Made by a program: the position numbers and the translations under genes
Assembly (NCBI GenBank): GCA_050011815.1
Contig: JBEKIJ010000011.1
Span: 62,001-126,000, forward strand
Direction of reading: 5' to 3'
DNA: 64,000 nucleotides
DNA from: Chersky-840 sp050011815
GTDB lineage: Bacteria; Actinomycetota; Acidimicrobiia; Acidimicrobiales; UBA8190
The notes under the pieces: model-generated
What the model was told of the DNA's origin: nothing
Databases searched by the model: none
What the model saw: only the letters and a program-made list of their open reading frames with translations
Shown here: piece by piece, positions 17,973 through 25,569 of the stretch
Layout: each line of letters starts with the position of its first letter
How positions within the stretch are numbered: the stretch's first letter is position 1

Positions 17973-18194
17973 CTAGGGACCTCGGGTCCATTCCACGCCT
18001 CGACCGGGAAGATCGCGCTGGGCCCGCTGGGGGCCGAAATACGAATTAGCCAGCTCCTCGGCTTCCCGGCGGTCCACCTGGCGACGGTCGTCGCGTCCGT
18101 CGAGGTGGCTCAGGCGCGCCACGCCCACGCGACCCCCGAGCCCTTCGGGGTACCACGTGATCGACAACACGACGTCGCCGCTCTGGACCTCCAC
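17973..18194 (-). CDS. Small hypothetical protein
   Basis: A 73-residue reading frame with codon use typical of the genome (G or C in most third positions) and a ribosome-binding-like AAAGGGG just before GTG 18194. The product reads VEVQSGDVVLSITWYPEG and then a charged DGRDDRRQVDRREAEELA helix. I recognise no family; the early part looks like a beta strand-turn-strand element. It is downstream of the hairpin-rich region on the same strand, beyond a terminator, so it needs its own promoter. The opposite strand is also open here but its product is not protein-like. Confidence 0.42.
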   Translation of the reverse strand: MEVQSGDVVLSITWYPEGLGGRVGVARLSHLDGRDDRRQVDRREAEELANSYFGPQRAQRDLPGRGVEWTRGP

Positions 18195-18311
18195 CTGCCC
18201 CTTTCTCGGCCATCCGACCCCGGGTGGGTCCCGGGGTGTCGCCGCCTCACCCGGGGTGGCTCCCCGGATTCCGGTCGGGACCCTGGGGCGGCGACTGGGA
18301 ACAAGTTGACA

Positions 18312-18348
18312 CAAAAACAAAGAGCGGGACCGGAGGCCCCGCTCTTTG
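18312..18348 (-). terminator. Rho-independent terminator
   Basis: An 11-bp perfect stem CAAAGAGCGGG / CCCGCTCTTTG (18318-18328 with 18338-18348) with a 9-base loop. On the reverse strand the stem is followed by TTTTTGTG, a good U-tract; on the forward strand it is followed only by TCTCTCGG. It would end a reverse-strand transcript coming from about 18350-18600, and may act weakly on forward transcripts from the flippase. Confidence 0.75.
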
Positions 18349-18540
18349 TCTCTCGGAGGCTATGGCGGTTGCCTCCCGCGTCGGTCCTGTTGCAGGACGG
18401 CAGCGCCCGCGATCGGTGTCGCCGGCGGTCTGCTCGACGCTCGCACACCGGTCACTGCAGTGACCCGCGAGAGATCGTGGCACGCCCATCGTGGAGAGGT
18501 CATCGGTGGTTCCACCTATGTCACCTAGGTGGTCTCCCTT
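18312..18540 (-). ncRNA. Candidate structured non-coding RNA (reverse strand)
   Basis: This stretch holds a run of compact hairpins: CCACCTA/TAGGTGG (18512-18518 with 18526-18532) closed by GGAGA/TCTCC (18493-18497 with 18533-18537), the perfect palindrome GGTCACTGCAGTGACC (18450-18465), GTCCTG-TTG-CAGGAC (18384-18398), GGAGGC/GCCTCC (18355-18360 with 18371-18376), and a terminator (18312-18348) whose U-tract faces the reverse strand. No protein-like frame spans it. I do not recognise it as tmRNA, RNase P, SRP or 6S RNA. The 5' end is unknown and may extend to about 18600. Confidence 0.45.
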
Positions 18541-18677
18541 ACTTGACGGGGTGGCTCGCGCCGCAGATCCATGAAAAGCGCCCGGGGGTGGCGTCACGGA
18601 GACAAGCACTGTCGGGAGAGCGCGTTGTTCTGTCGATAGCGGCGAGGTTAGGGACCACCCGTCGGTATGATTGTTCC

Positions 18678-19379
18678 GTGGTCGGCAGCGCGCTAGAGCT
18701 CGAGCGGGAACTCGACAGCGGGTTCCTGCGGGTGGTGATCGCCGATGATCACTCGGTGGTGCGTACTGGGACCCGACAAGTGCTCGAGACGTCGGATGAC
18801 ATCACTGTCGTCGGTGAGGCCGATGACGGGAGTGCCGCCCTGGTGTTGGTCGACGAGCTTCGACCCGACATCTTGCTCATCGACATCCGGTTGGCGGAGC
18901 ACAACGGCATCGAGGTGGCGCGCCAGCTATCGGTCACTCATCCCGACGTCCGAGTGGTCATACTCTCGGCCTACGACGACGATGCGTTTGTGCGAGGTGC
19001 TCTCGAGGTCGGGGTGACGGGGTACTTGCTGAAGACGATCCCGGGTGACGACCTCATCGGTGCCGTGCGGGCCGCCGGAAGAGGGACCACGGTCCTCGAT
19101 CCCGCCCTGTCCGCCCGACTCGCCAACCCGCCAGGCAGCGGGGGTCCGGTCAACGGCTCCCGGCTCACGTGGCGCGAGCGCGAGACCGTCGAACTGCTCG
19201 CACAAGGCTTGTCGAACCGGGCGATCGCCCATCAAATGGGCGTGAGCGTGCGAACCGTCGAAGGTCATCTCAACCACGTCTTCGCCAAGTTGGGCGTCGA
19301 GTCGCGAACCGAGTTGGTCCGCCTGGTTCTGATCCGCGGCATCATTCCGACCCAGGTGCCAAGCGAGAGCACGCGCTAA
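18678..19379 (+). CDS. Response regulator, NarL/FixJ family (orphan)
   Basis: A 233-residue two-component response regulator. The receiver domain (about 17-135) has the acidic pair VIADDHSVVR, phospho-acceptor Asp in LLIDIRL, and the conserved Lys in YLLKTIPGD. The C-terminal LuxR-type helix-turn-helix (about 160-220) reads LTWRERETVELLAQGLSNRA followed by VSVRTVEGHLNHVFAKLGV. GTG 18678 is taken as start; a much longer open frame upstream does not look like protein. No histidine kinase is visible within the window. Its position next to the polysaccharide cluster suggests, but does not prove, control of that cluster. Confidence 0.88.
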   Translation: MVGSALELERELDSGFLRVVIADDHSVVRTGTRQVLETSDDITVVGEADDGSAALVLVDELRPDILLIDIRLAEHNGIEVARQLSVTHPDVRVVILSAYDDDAFVRGALEVGVTGYLLKTIPGDDLIGAVRAAGRGTTVLDPALSARLANPPGSGGPVNGSRLTWRERETVELLAQGLSNRAIAHQMGVSVRTVEGHLNHVFAKLGVESRTELVRLVLIRGIIPTQVPSESTR

Positions 19380-19451
19380 CTCTTACCTCCGACCTGCGCC
19401 GGCCATGGTCGGGGCAGGAGCGTCTCGCCCGGATGCGCCCAAGGCGTCGAA

Positions 19452-19772
19452 TCAGTGGAACGGAAACTGGCCGTAGGTGCTGCACAGCCCGAAGGCTTCG
19501 ATCAACAAGAAGGCACCCACGACGGCGAGGATGATCGCCTGTCGCCGACGTCCGCTGTGTCGAGCCATCACGGGTGCCATGTACCACTCCGGCAGGGGTC
19601 CGAAGCCTTCCGCCAGGTAGTCGGCGAGAGGGACGGCACCGGCGTCGAGCGGTTGATCGGGGTCGGCCGCCAGGGCCAGGGCGGTCAATTCCTCGTCGGA
19701 GATCACGCCCGGCGCGTCGGAGTCCTCGGTGATCCAGGTGGCGGCGGGGCGGTCCTCGGTTGTGGTCAACAT
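19452..19772 (-). CDS. Small single-pass membrane protein, unknown
   Basis: A 106-residue protein starting at ATG 19772 with GGGAGG just upstream. The N-terminal 70 residues are acidic (ITEDSDAPGVISDEELTALA), followed by the motif YLAEGFGPLPEWYMAPVM and a C-terminal transmembrane helix (RQAIILAVVGAFLLIEAFGL). The DEEL ... LPEWYMAP arrangement is seen in conserved actinobacterial membrane proteins without assigned function, from memory. It is followed on the same strand side by nothing and convergent with the response regulator. Confidence 0.7.
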   Translation of the reverse strand: MLTTTEDRPAATWITEDSDAPGVISDEELTALALAADPDQPLDAGAVPLADYLAEGFGPLPEWYMAPVMARHSGRRRQAIILAVVGAFLLIEAFGLCSTYGQFPFH

Positions 19773-19825
19773 CCACCTCCCACGCCAACGGCGACGGTCC
19801 CCATTGTACCGACCGGTGGGGGTTG

Positions 19826-20449
19826 CTATTTCAAGACCAACGTGCCCGAGGTCACCTGGATCGACGTCAAGCCGGTGCTCGACCCGCACGAGGCGAGGAG
19901 CTGCGTCGCGGTTTGCCCGGAGAAGGTCGCGGCGCTGGAGCCCGAACCATGGTCCGTTCCCGCGAACGACCCCGTCACCTTGGCCGTTCCACCGGCGTCG
20001 GGCAAGGTAAACCCTTCGTCGCCCGAGACGCCCGAGGCGCCTCCATATCCCGAGAACGTGAGGACGGTGGGGAGGACGGTGGAGGGTGTCCAGCTGATGT
20101 CGATGGTGAGGGCCCGCGAGGTGAGCAGTCCGGCACAGGAGTTGGTGGAGCTGGTGATCGTGGCGGACCCGGTCCCTTTCGTCACGCGCGAGGCGTTGGA
20201 ACCCTTCGTGGTGCACCCCGCCGCGGTCAGCGTGATCGCCGTCGACTCGGGGCTGGTGCCCTTTGTGGTGAGCGCGGGGGAGAACGCCAATGCCCCCGAG
20301 ATGGTGCGGCATGTGACCGATCCCGTGGCAATCCGCGCCGCCGTCGTGGTGGCCGTCGCGCCCGATCCCGAGCTGCACGCCGCGCCCAGGAACGCCACCA
20401 GGACGAGCGGGGCAAGGCCCGGCAACCCCAACCTGCGTGTGATGGACAT
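19826..20449 (-). CDS. Secreted lipoprotein with an unnamed domain shared with the GH26 protein
   Basis: A 207-residue lipoprotein. ATG 20449 has GGGGGAG upstream; the signal peptide ends in the lipobox LGAAC (about residues 22-26). The mature part has a Ser/Thr/Gly-rich beta pattern beginning GSVTCRTISGALAFSP, then AAGCTTKG, NSCAGLL, the signature GDEGFTLPDAGGTAKVTGSF, and ends LASCGSSTGLTSIQVTSGTL. The same order of motifs, with four similarly placed cysteines, is found at residues about 48-215 of the glycosidase at 42250-43791. This argues for a real, compact extracellular domain of unknown role, perhaps carbohydrate binding or cell-surface attachment. Confidence 0.72.
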   Translation of the reverse strand: MSITRRLGLPGLAPLVLVAFLGAACSSGSGATATTTAARIATGSVTCRTISGALAFSPALTTKGTSPESTAITLTAAGCTTKGSNASRVTKGTGSATITSSTNSCAGLLTSRALTIDISWTPSTVLPTVLTFSGYGGASGVSGDEGFTLPDAGGTAKVTGSFAGTDHGSGSSAATFSGQTATQLLASCGSSTGLTSIQVTSGTLVLK

Positions 20450-20607
20450 GGTCGCTCCCCCTTGATGGCGTTCACCCGCACGCAACCGGCGCGTCGTGGC
20501 CCGACCGTAGCGGCATTTGCCCAGCCGTCCAAAGGGGAATCGTGGACCGGCTGGTGGTCCGCGCCGCCGGCGCACGGTCGGGGTGGTCGGGAACTAGACC
20601 TAGGGCC

Positions 20608-21042
20608 GTGAGTCGATATCCCCGACTGGTCCTCCCACGACGGTGGACCGGAGGCGTCGCCGCATTGGGACTCGGCTACGCCATCGTGGCTTCGCTCACC
20701 CGCCCGTTCACCTGGGGCGCCGATGTCGTGACCTCGGTTCCCCTCGTGGTGGCCGCCGTGGTCACCATGTGGTCGAGCGCCACGACACGAGGCGTCGAGG
20801 CACGCCACCGGGAGGCGACCGGTGCCCGGGACCATGGTGCGGGGGGGACCCGGCGGTGGGTCGTGTGGTTGGGACCGATGCTCGCCATCACCGGTTGGGA
20901 GCTGTACTGCTTCTTCAGCCTGCCTCGCGTCACACATCCCACGTTGAGCTCTCTGCTCGACATCCTCGATTCGACCCGAGCGGGAAAGACCGTGGCTTTC
21001 GCCCTGTGGCTCGTGCTCGGTTGGTTCCTGGTGGTCTCGTGA
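20608..21042 (+). CDS. Small integral membrane protein, unknown
   Basis: A 144-residue protein with about four hydrophobic segments (GGVAALGLGYAIVASLT, VVTSVPLVVAAVVTMWSS, VVWLGPMLAITGWELYCFF, AFALWLVLGWFLVVS). GTG 20608 is favoured; the upstream frame is not protein-like. Its stop overlaps the start of the next small membrane protein (GTGA), so the two are probably made together. From memory such pairs are widespread in actinobacteria with no assigned function. It is divergent from the lipoprotein at 19826-20449. Confidence 0.65.
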   Translation: MSRYPRLVLPRRWTGGVAALGLGYAIVASLTRPFTWGADVVTSVPLVVAAVVTMWSSATTRGVEARHREATGARDHGAGGTRRWVVWLGPMLAITGWELYCFFSLPRVTHPTLSSLLDILDSTRAGKTVAFALWLVLGWFLVVS

Positions 21043-21242
21043 TCGGTCGGCACGTCACACTGTTCGTGTGGGCGCTCCTGGGCGCGGCCGCCGTCGTCTG
21101 CCAGCTGGCGGCGCTGATCTCGAGAGGTCGGCGTCTGCCCGGCGTGGGGAGCGTGGTGAGGATGGTCACGACGCGTCGTTGGGGTCGATGGGTGTTGGTG
21201 CTGGCATGGATGTGGCTCGGTTGGCATGCCTTCGCCCGCTGA
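21039..21242 (+). CDS. Short two-helix membrane protein (DUF6186-like)
   Basis: A 67-residue protein overlapping the previous stop by 4 bases. Helix 1 is VTLFVWALLGAAAVVCQLAA; a loop SRGRRLPGVGSVVRMVTTRR follows; helix 2 ends in the strongly conserved AWMWLGWHAFAR. The terminal WxWLGWHxFAR and central GRxxxP...GxVVRMxxxxR pattern match what I recall of DUF6186 from actinobacteria. Function is unknown; the terminal Trp/His residues could bind a cofactor or lipid, which is speculation. Confidence 0.65.
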   Translation: MIGRHVTLFVWALLGAAAVVCQLAALISRGRRLPGVGSVVRMVTTRRWGRWVLVLAWMWLGWHAFAR

Positions 21243-21293
21243 GCCGTGACGATCTCGTCACCGGGATCGGCCGATTCCCGGTAGGTTCGGGCC

Positions 21294-22124
21294 GTGCACG
21301 TGCGCGCCGTGAGCCCGGCGTTGGGGGCGGTCGTCGAGGGGGTCCGACTCGTTCCCGGGTTGGACGAGGCCACGGTCAAGAGCATCAGGGCGGCGCTGCT
21401 GGAGCACAAGGTGGTGTGGTTCCGGGATCAGACCCTCGACGGCGCCTCCCTGACGGCGGTGGCAACGCAGTTCGGGACACCCACCGAGGCGCACCCGGTC
21501 GAGCCCAGCCTGGAGGGTCATCCCGAGGTGCTTCCCCTGGACTCCGAGGAGGGAGCGCGCGCCGATGTCTGGCACAGCGACCTGACATTTCAGCAGTGCC
21601 CACCGCTGGGTGCCATCCTGCACGCGCTCGAGGTCCCCGGAGTCGGCGGGGACACGATCTGGGCGGACATGTCCGGTGCATACCGCTCCCTGTCCTCGCC
21701 GCTGCGCGCTTTTGTCGACGGGCTGACGGCGACGCATTCGCCTGCCAAGGCGGGCGGCTACTTTGCCGGCCGTGATCCCACGGGGGGCGAGGCGGCCGAC
21801 CGGACAGCGCTCACGACGACCCAGCACCCCGTGGTGCGGACGCACCCCGAGACCGGTGCTCGCAGTCTCTTCGTGAACCCCCTGTTCACCGACAGGATCG
21901 ACGGGTTGCGCCGCCACGAGAGCGACATCCTTCTGGGGTTGCTCTACGAGGCTGCCGTCGCGCCCGAGCGCCTGGTGCGGTGGAAGTGGGAGACCGGCGA
22001 CGTGGCCTTCTGGGACAACCGCTGCACCATGCACTACGCCCTGCTCGATTTCGGGGCCGACCGCAGGCGCATGCTGAGGGTGGCGCTCGAAGGGGACAAG
22101 CCGGTGGGGGCGACGAACCCGTAG
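21294..22124 (+). CDS. TauD/TfdA-family Fe(II)/2-oxoglutarate dioxygenase
   Basis: A 276-residue enzyme of the TauD/TfdA family. The metal triad is WHSDLTF (His-x-Asp) near residue 97 and the distal His in CTMHYALLDF near 245, with the 2-oxoglutarate-binding Arg in RRRMLRVAL. The N-terminal GAVVEGVRL and VVWFRDQTL and the central LFVNPLFT are typical. These enzymes hydroxylate sulfonates, phenoxyacetates, alkyl sulfates and other acids. The exact substrate is not predictable; a link with the sulfotransferase at 10852 is not supported by context. GTG 21294 is the start. Confidence 0.88.
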   Translation: MHVRAVSPALGAVVEGVRLVPGLDEATVKSIRAALLEHKVVWFRDQTLDGASLTAVATQFGTPTEAHPVEPSLEGHPEVLPLDSEEGARADVWHSDLTFQQCPPLGAILHALEVPGVGGDTIWADMSGAYRSLSSPLRAFVDGLTATHSPAKAGGYFAGRDPTGGEAADRTALTTTQHPVVRTHPETGARSLFVNPLFTDRIDGLRRHESDILLGLLYEAAVAPERLVRWKWETGDVAFWDNRCTMHYALLDFGADRRRMLRVALEGDKPVGATNP

Positions 22125-22134
22125 TCGGCGCCGC

Positions 22135-22983
22135 TCAGGTCGAGGTGCGGGTGGCGATGATCGATCCGTGCCCACCGGAGGTGGTCGAAAAGGCCCCTTG
22201 CATGCGCACCTTGTCGTCACTGTTCGAGAGGGTCGCGCTTCCCGAGTCGCTGCTGGTCCCGAACGTCAGCGTGAACGAGACCGTCGTGCCGACAACGGTG
22301 CCCTTCATCGTCTCGACTCCCACCGGCGAGACGATGACGCCGGTGAACGTCCCGCTCGACCGGTTCTCGGTGGTGATGGTCATCGTCTCCACCTGGAACG
22401 CCCCGGCGAAGAAGGCGAGGACGTTCCACGTGCCCCGAATGTCGGAGGCGGTCGTCGCCAGCGTGGGAGGTGTCGACGTCTCGCCGGAGGGGGAATGGAA
22501 CGGGCCGGTCCGGGTGAGGGCCAGCGCGCCCACGAGCAGAGCGGCGACGATCACGACGACCCCGACCCGGGGCACCATCGCCGACGGGCGTGGCGCCAGG
22601 TCTTGTGGATCGATGAACAATCCTGGCGTCGGCACCGGATCGGGCTCGACGGGTTCCCGGGGTCGGTCGGGGTGGAAGGTCCATTCCGATTCCGGGGCGC
22701 CCGAGGGCGCGGCGGGCCCGGGGACCACGCCGATCTGTGCCGGGGGGGCGACGTCGGCAGGGGGTTGGTGGGGCGGAGGGCCCGGGCCGGGCCCGCTCGC
22801 CTCCCGACGGGGGGGACCGGCCTGAGCCTGGGCGGCCAGGCTCCGAGCTCTGAACTTGCGGAGCAGGAGCTCGACCGGCTCGGACCGGGACGAGACGCTC
22901 ACGGGGGAGTCCGGGAGGGGTCGAGACCCGTCGGGGCGAGGACCGGGGTCGCCGCCAACTGAATCTGGGCGCGGCTCGGTCAC
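22135..22983 (-). CDS. Single-pass membrane protein with extracytoplasmic beta domain
   Basis: A protein of about 282 residues: a Pro/Gly/Ser-rich cytoplasmic N-terminal half, one transmembrane helix (VGVVVIVAALLVGALALT), then an approximately 100-residue extracytoplasmic domain starting near DIRGTWNVLAFFAGAFQVET. Its repeated strands (TMTITTENRSSGTFTGVIVS, GTSSDSGSATLSNSDDKV) suggest a lipocalin-like or other small beta barrel, but this is not established. Start uncertain: GTG 22983 is used, and TTG 23115 in frame would add 44 residues. It faces the iron box at 23119-23137 and might share iron control with the operon on the other side. Confidence 0.6.
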   Translation of the reverse strand: MTEPRPDSVGGDPGPRPDGSRPLPDSPVSVSSRSEPVELLLRKFRARSLAAQAQAGPPRREASGPGPGPPPHQPPADVAPPAQIGVVPGPAAPSGAPESEWTFHPDRPREPVEPDPVPTPGLFIDPQDLAPRPSAMVPRVGVVVIVAALLVGALALTRTGPFHSPSGETSTPPTLATTASDIRGTWNVLAFFAGAFQVETMTITTENRSSGTFTGVIVSPVGVETMKGTVVGTTVSFTLTFGTSSDSGSATLSNSDDKVRMQGAFSTTSGGHGSIIATRTST

Positions 22984-23118
22984 TGTGGTGACATCGGCGG
23001 CCCGCGAATGTGCCTTGAGCAGGATCACCGCCTGACCGATGCCGGCGCACCCCTGGGTGGGCCCGTGGCCCGCAACGGCCTGGATCCGGCACGCCTTGCC
23101 GAACCTGACGGGCAAATA

Positions 23119-23137
23119 TTAGGTTAGCCTTACCTAA
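23119..23137. promoter_or_regulatory. Iron box (DtxR/IdeR-type operator)
   Basis: The 19-base sequence TTAGGTTAGCCTTACCTAA is close to the known DtxR/IdeR consensus, TTAGGTTAGSCTAACCTAA. Its halves TTAGGTTAG and CTTACCTAA are inverted repeats with one mismatch in nine. It stands 53 bases before the first gene of an iron-type ABC operon and in the gap shared with the divergent membrane gene. AT-rich sequence is rare in this genome, which adds weight. Expected action: repression when iron is plentiful. Confidence 0.85.
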
Positions 23138-23189
23138 GAAGACCTGGTCGGTGGGTCCCGAGAAGATGAGCCCGGAGGAAGCCCTCGCC

Positions 23190-24437
23190 ATGCGCGTGTC
23201 TGCACTGTGTCGCCGGTGGGCCCGGGTGACGGTGTTCGGGGCAGTGCTGGTGTCGGCGGGTGTGGCCGTGGCGGCCTGCAGTTCGGGGACGTCGGGCGCC
23301 TCGGGCGGTGCGGAACCCCGGAGCTTGAGCATCGAGCAGGCGAGCGCCTACGCCAAGTCGCAGTTCACCGCCCAGGACCGACAGGCGGCCACGGTGCTCG
23401 CGCCCCAGGCGGGATCCTTCCTGGCCGGCAAGACCACGGTGACGATCCTGGGGTCCACCACGACCGCCAACGGCGAGACCATCCCCCACGGGATCTGGCC
23501 CGTGACGAGGACCATCGGCTCGGTCACCGCCGGCGACGTCCTGGTGGACGACTTTGCCGACCGGTCCGGTCACCTCGGCACCGGGACCGAAATCGTGGAC
23601 GTCCACCCCAACGGCGAGGTGGGGCTGTTCGCGCAGGTGCCGCGCACGGTGCCGGGGTGCCCCGGAGGGGTGGGACTGACCTCCGCCATGGTGCAGCTCG
23701 AGACGGGGTGGGTCATCGTCGGCAGTCTCCCCACCGCCAACGGGAGCACCGACAGCGCCCGGGCCGGGTGCCTCCTCGTCCTGTCGCCCACCGGGGCCAT
23801 GGCGGGGACGATCTCCGGCCCCTCCATCGACGGGCCCTGGGGCGAGACCGTGCGCGACGACGGCGACAGCGCCACGCTCTTCGTGAGCAACACGCTGGTC
23901 GGGTCGCCCCCGTCGACCACGGCGAGCGTGGACCGCGGCGATGTCGTCCGCCTCACGCTGTCGCAGTCCGTGACCAGCCCGCCGAGGGTGACGGCCGAGA
24001 CCAAGGTGGCCGGCGGTTTCCCCGAGCACGCGGACCCGGCCACCTTGGTCGAGGGGCCCGCTGGTCTGGTCGTGAGCGCGTCGGGGACGCTCTATGTCGC
24101 CGACAGCGTGGGTGACCGCATCGTGTCGATCCCCGATTCGTTGTCCGGCCCGGGCTCGTCGACCACGGGCACCACGGTGAGCGAGGGCGGCCAACTCGCT
24201 CATCCGCTGGGCCTGGCGTTGGCGCCCAACGGGGATCTGCTGGCGACCAACGCCACCAACGGCAAGATCGTCGAGATCACTCCCACGGGACGTCAGGTCG
24301 GGGAGTACTACGCCGATCAGGACCAGGACCAGGACCCACCCGGACGCGACCAACTCTTCGCTCTGGCCGTGGACCAAGCGGGGACGGGCGTGCTCTTCAC
24401 CAAGGGCGAGGCCGACACCCTGGCCTTGTTGCACTGA
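23190..24437 (+). CDS. Iron-box-controlled lipoprotein, beta-propeller-like
   Basis: A 415-residue lipoprotein. ATG 23190 is preceded by GGAGGAA (23174-23180, 9 bases). The signal peptide ends AVAAC (lipobox), followed by a Ser/Gly linker. Several repeats of about 45 residues carry propeller-like patterns, for example SGTLYVADSVGDRIVSIP and PNGDLLATNATNGKIVEITP, as in NHL/SMP-30 propellers; earlier parts include VDVHPNGEVGLFAQVP and GCLLVLSPTGAMAGTI. It is the first gene of the iron operon, 49 bases before the binding protein, and so may help to capture or release iron complexes at the surface; that role is inferred only from position. Confidence 0.7.
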   Translation: MRVSALCRRWARVTVFGAVLVSAGVAVAACSSGTSGASGGAEPRSLSIEQASAYAKSQFTAQDRQAATVLAPQAGSFLAGKTTVTILGSTTTANGETIPHGIWPVTRTIGSVTAGDVLVDDFADRSGHLGTGTEIVDVHPNGEVGLFAQVPRTVPGCPGGVGLTSAMVQLETGWVIVGSLPTANGSTDSARAGCLLVLSPTGAMAGTISGPSIDGPWGETVRDDGDSATLFVSNTLVGSPPSTTASVDRGDVVRLTLSQSVTSPPRVTAETKVAGGFPEHADPATLVEGPAGLVVSASGTLYVADSVGDRIVSIPDSLSGPGSSTTGTTVSEGGQLAHPLGLALAPNGDLLATNATNGKIVEITPTGRQVGEYYADQDQDQDPPGRDQLFALAVDQAGTGVLFTKGEADTLALLH

Positions 24438-24486
24438 TGGACGGTGGTCACAGGCCGGTGCAAGGCGCGCCGGAAAGGAGCGCTCG

Positions 24487-25557
24487 ATGAAACCGAGGAC
24501 GGCTGGGGTCACGCACCACCCCGGGTGGCGCCTGTCCGGTGCCGCCGCCGCCCTCCTGGTCATGGCGGTGGTGGCGTCCGCGTGCGGAAGCTCGGGCGGT
24601 TCGGGCGGAGCTGGCCACCAGACGCTGGTGCTCTACAACGCGCAGCACGAGCAGACCACCGACGCGCTGATCGCGGCCTTCACCAAGGCGACCGGCATCA
24701 AGGTACGGGTCGACAGTGACGACGAGGACGAGCTCACCGCCCGCATCGAGCTCGAGGGCAGTCGGTCCCCGGCCGACCTCTTCTACACCGAGAACTCCAA
24801 CTGGCTCCAGCAGCTCGACAATCGAGGGCTGTTGGCCAAGGTGGATTCGTCCACGCTCGCCAACGTGCCCAAGGCCGACAGTGCCACCAACGGAGCATGG
24901 GTCGGGGTCTCGGCCCGCATCAGCGTCATGGTGTACAACCCGAGCAAGGTCAAGGCGTCTCAACTGCCCACGTCGGTGATGGACCTCGCCGAGCCCCAGT
25001 GGAAGGGGAAGATCGAGCTGGCCCCGTCGGAGACCGACTTCTGGCCCATCGTGAGCTCGGTGGCGCGGGCCAAGGGTGACGCGGCGGCGCTGGCGTGGCT
25101 CAGGGGGCTGAAGGCCAACGCCGGGAACAGCGATGCGATCCCGGACAACGAGACGATCACGAGCGACGTCAGTCAGGGCACGACCGACCTCGGCATCATC
25201 AACCACTATTACTTCTACCGGCTCCAGGCCGAGATAGGGAAGGGCGCCGTCGACGCCAAGATCGCCTATTTCGCACCACACGACCCGGGGTACCTCGAGG
25301 ACATCTCCGGCGCGGCCATCTTGCAGTCGTCCACCCACAAGGCCGCGGCGCAGAAGTTCTTGGCCTTCATGACCAGTGAGGCCGGCCAACGGGTCCTCGC
25401 CGCGGGCGAGAGCTTCGAGTACCCCATTCACCCCGGCGTCGCCGCCAACCCCGAGCTCACCCCCCTGAGCCAGCTTCAGCCGTCGTCGTTCACTCCCGCC
25501 GAGCTCGGCACGGGGCTCGACGCCAAGGCGCTCCTCCAAGAAGCCGGGCTCATCTAG
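24487..25557 (+). CDS. Iron ABC transporter substrate-binding lipoprotein (FbpA-like)
   Basis: A 356-residue class II-type solute-binding protein. AAGGAG precedes ATG 24487. The signal peptide ends VVASAC, a lipobox. The mature protein begins QTLVLYNAQHEQTTDALIAA, the typical iron-binding-protein start, and continues GIKVRVDSDDEDELTARI. The conserved double Tyr of ferric-ion-binding proteins is present as NHYYFYRL near residue 240. Two-lobe architecture is intact. It would deliver Fe(III), possibly free or weakly chelated, to the permease encoded next, 12 bases downstream. Confidence 0.88.
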   Translation: MKPRTAGVTHHPGWRLSGAAAALLVMAVVASACGSSGGSGGAGHQTLVLYNAQHEQTTDALIAAFTKATGIKVRVDSDDEDELTARIELEGSRSPADLFYTENSNWLQQLDNRGLLAKVDSSTLANVPKADSATNGAWVGVSARISVMVYNPSKVKASQLPTSVMDLAEPQWKGKIELAPSETDFWPIVSSVARAKGDAAALAWLRGLKANAGNSDAIPDNETITSDVSQGTTDLGIINHYYFYRLQAEIGKGAVDAKIAYFAPHDPGYLEDISGAAILQSSTHKAAAQKFLAFMTSEAGQRVLAAGESFEYPIHPGVAANPELTPLSQLQPSSFTPAELGTGLDAKALLQEAGLI

Positions 25558-25569
25558 GCCGGCGATGCC

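Noticed and set aside
18305..18310. TTGACA as a forward promoter -35 element
   Set aside because: It lies at the base of the terminator and no -10 element follows at proper spacing before a gene.
17829..18677. Long open frame continuous with the response regulator
   Set aside because: The upstream 280 codons show no protein-like pattern, cross a terminator and hairpins, and the receiver domain begins just after GTG 18678.
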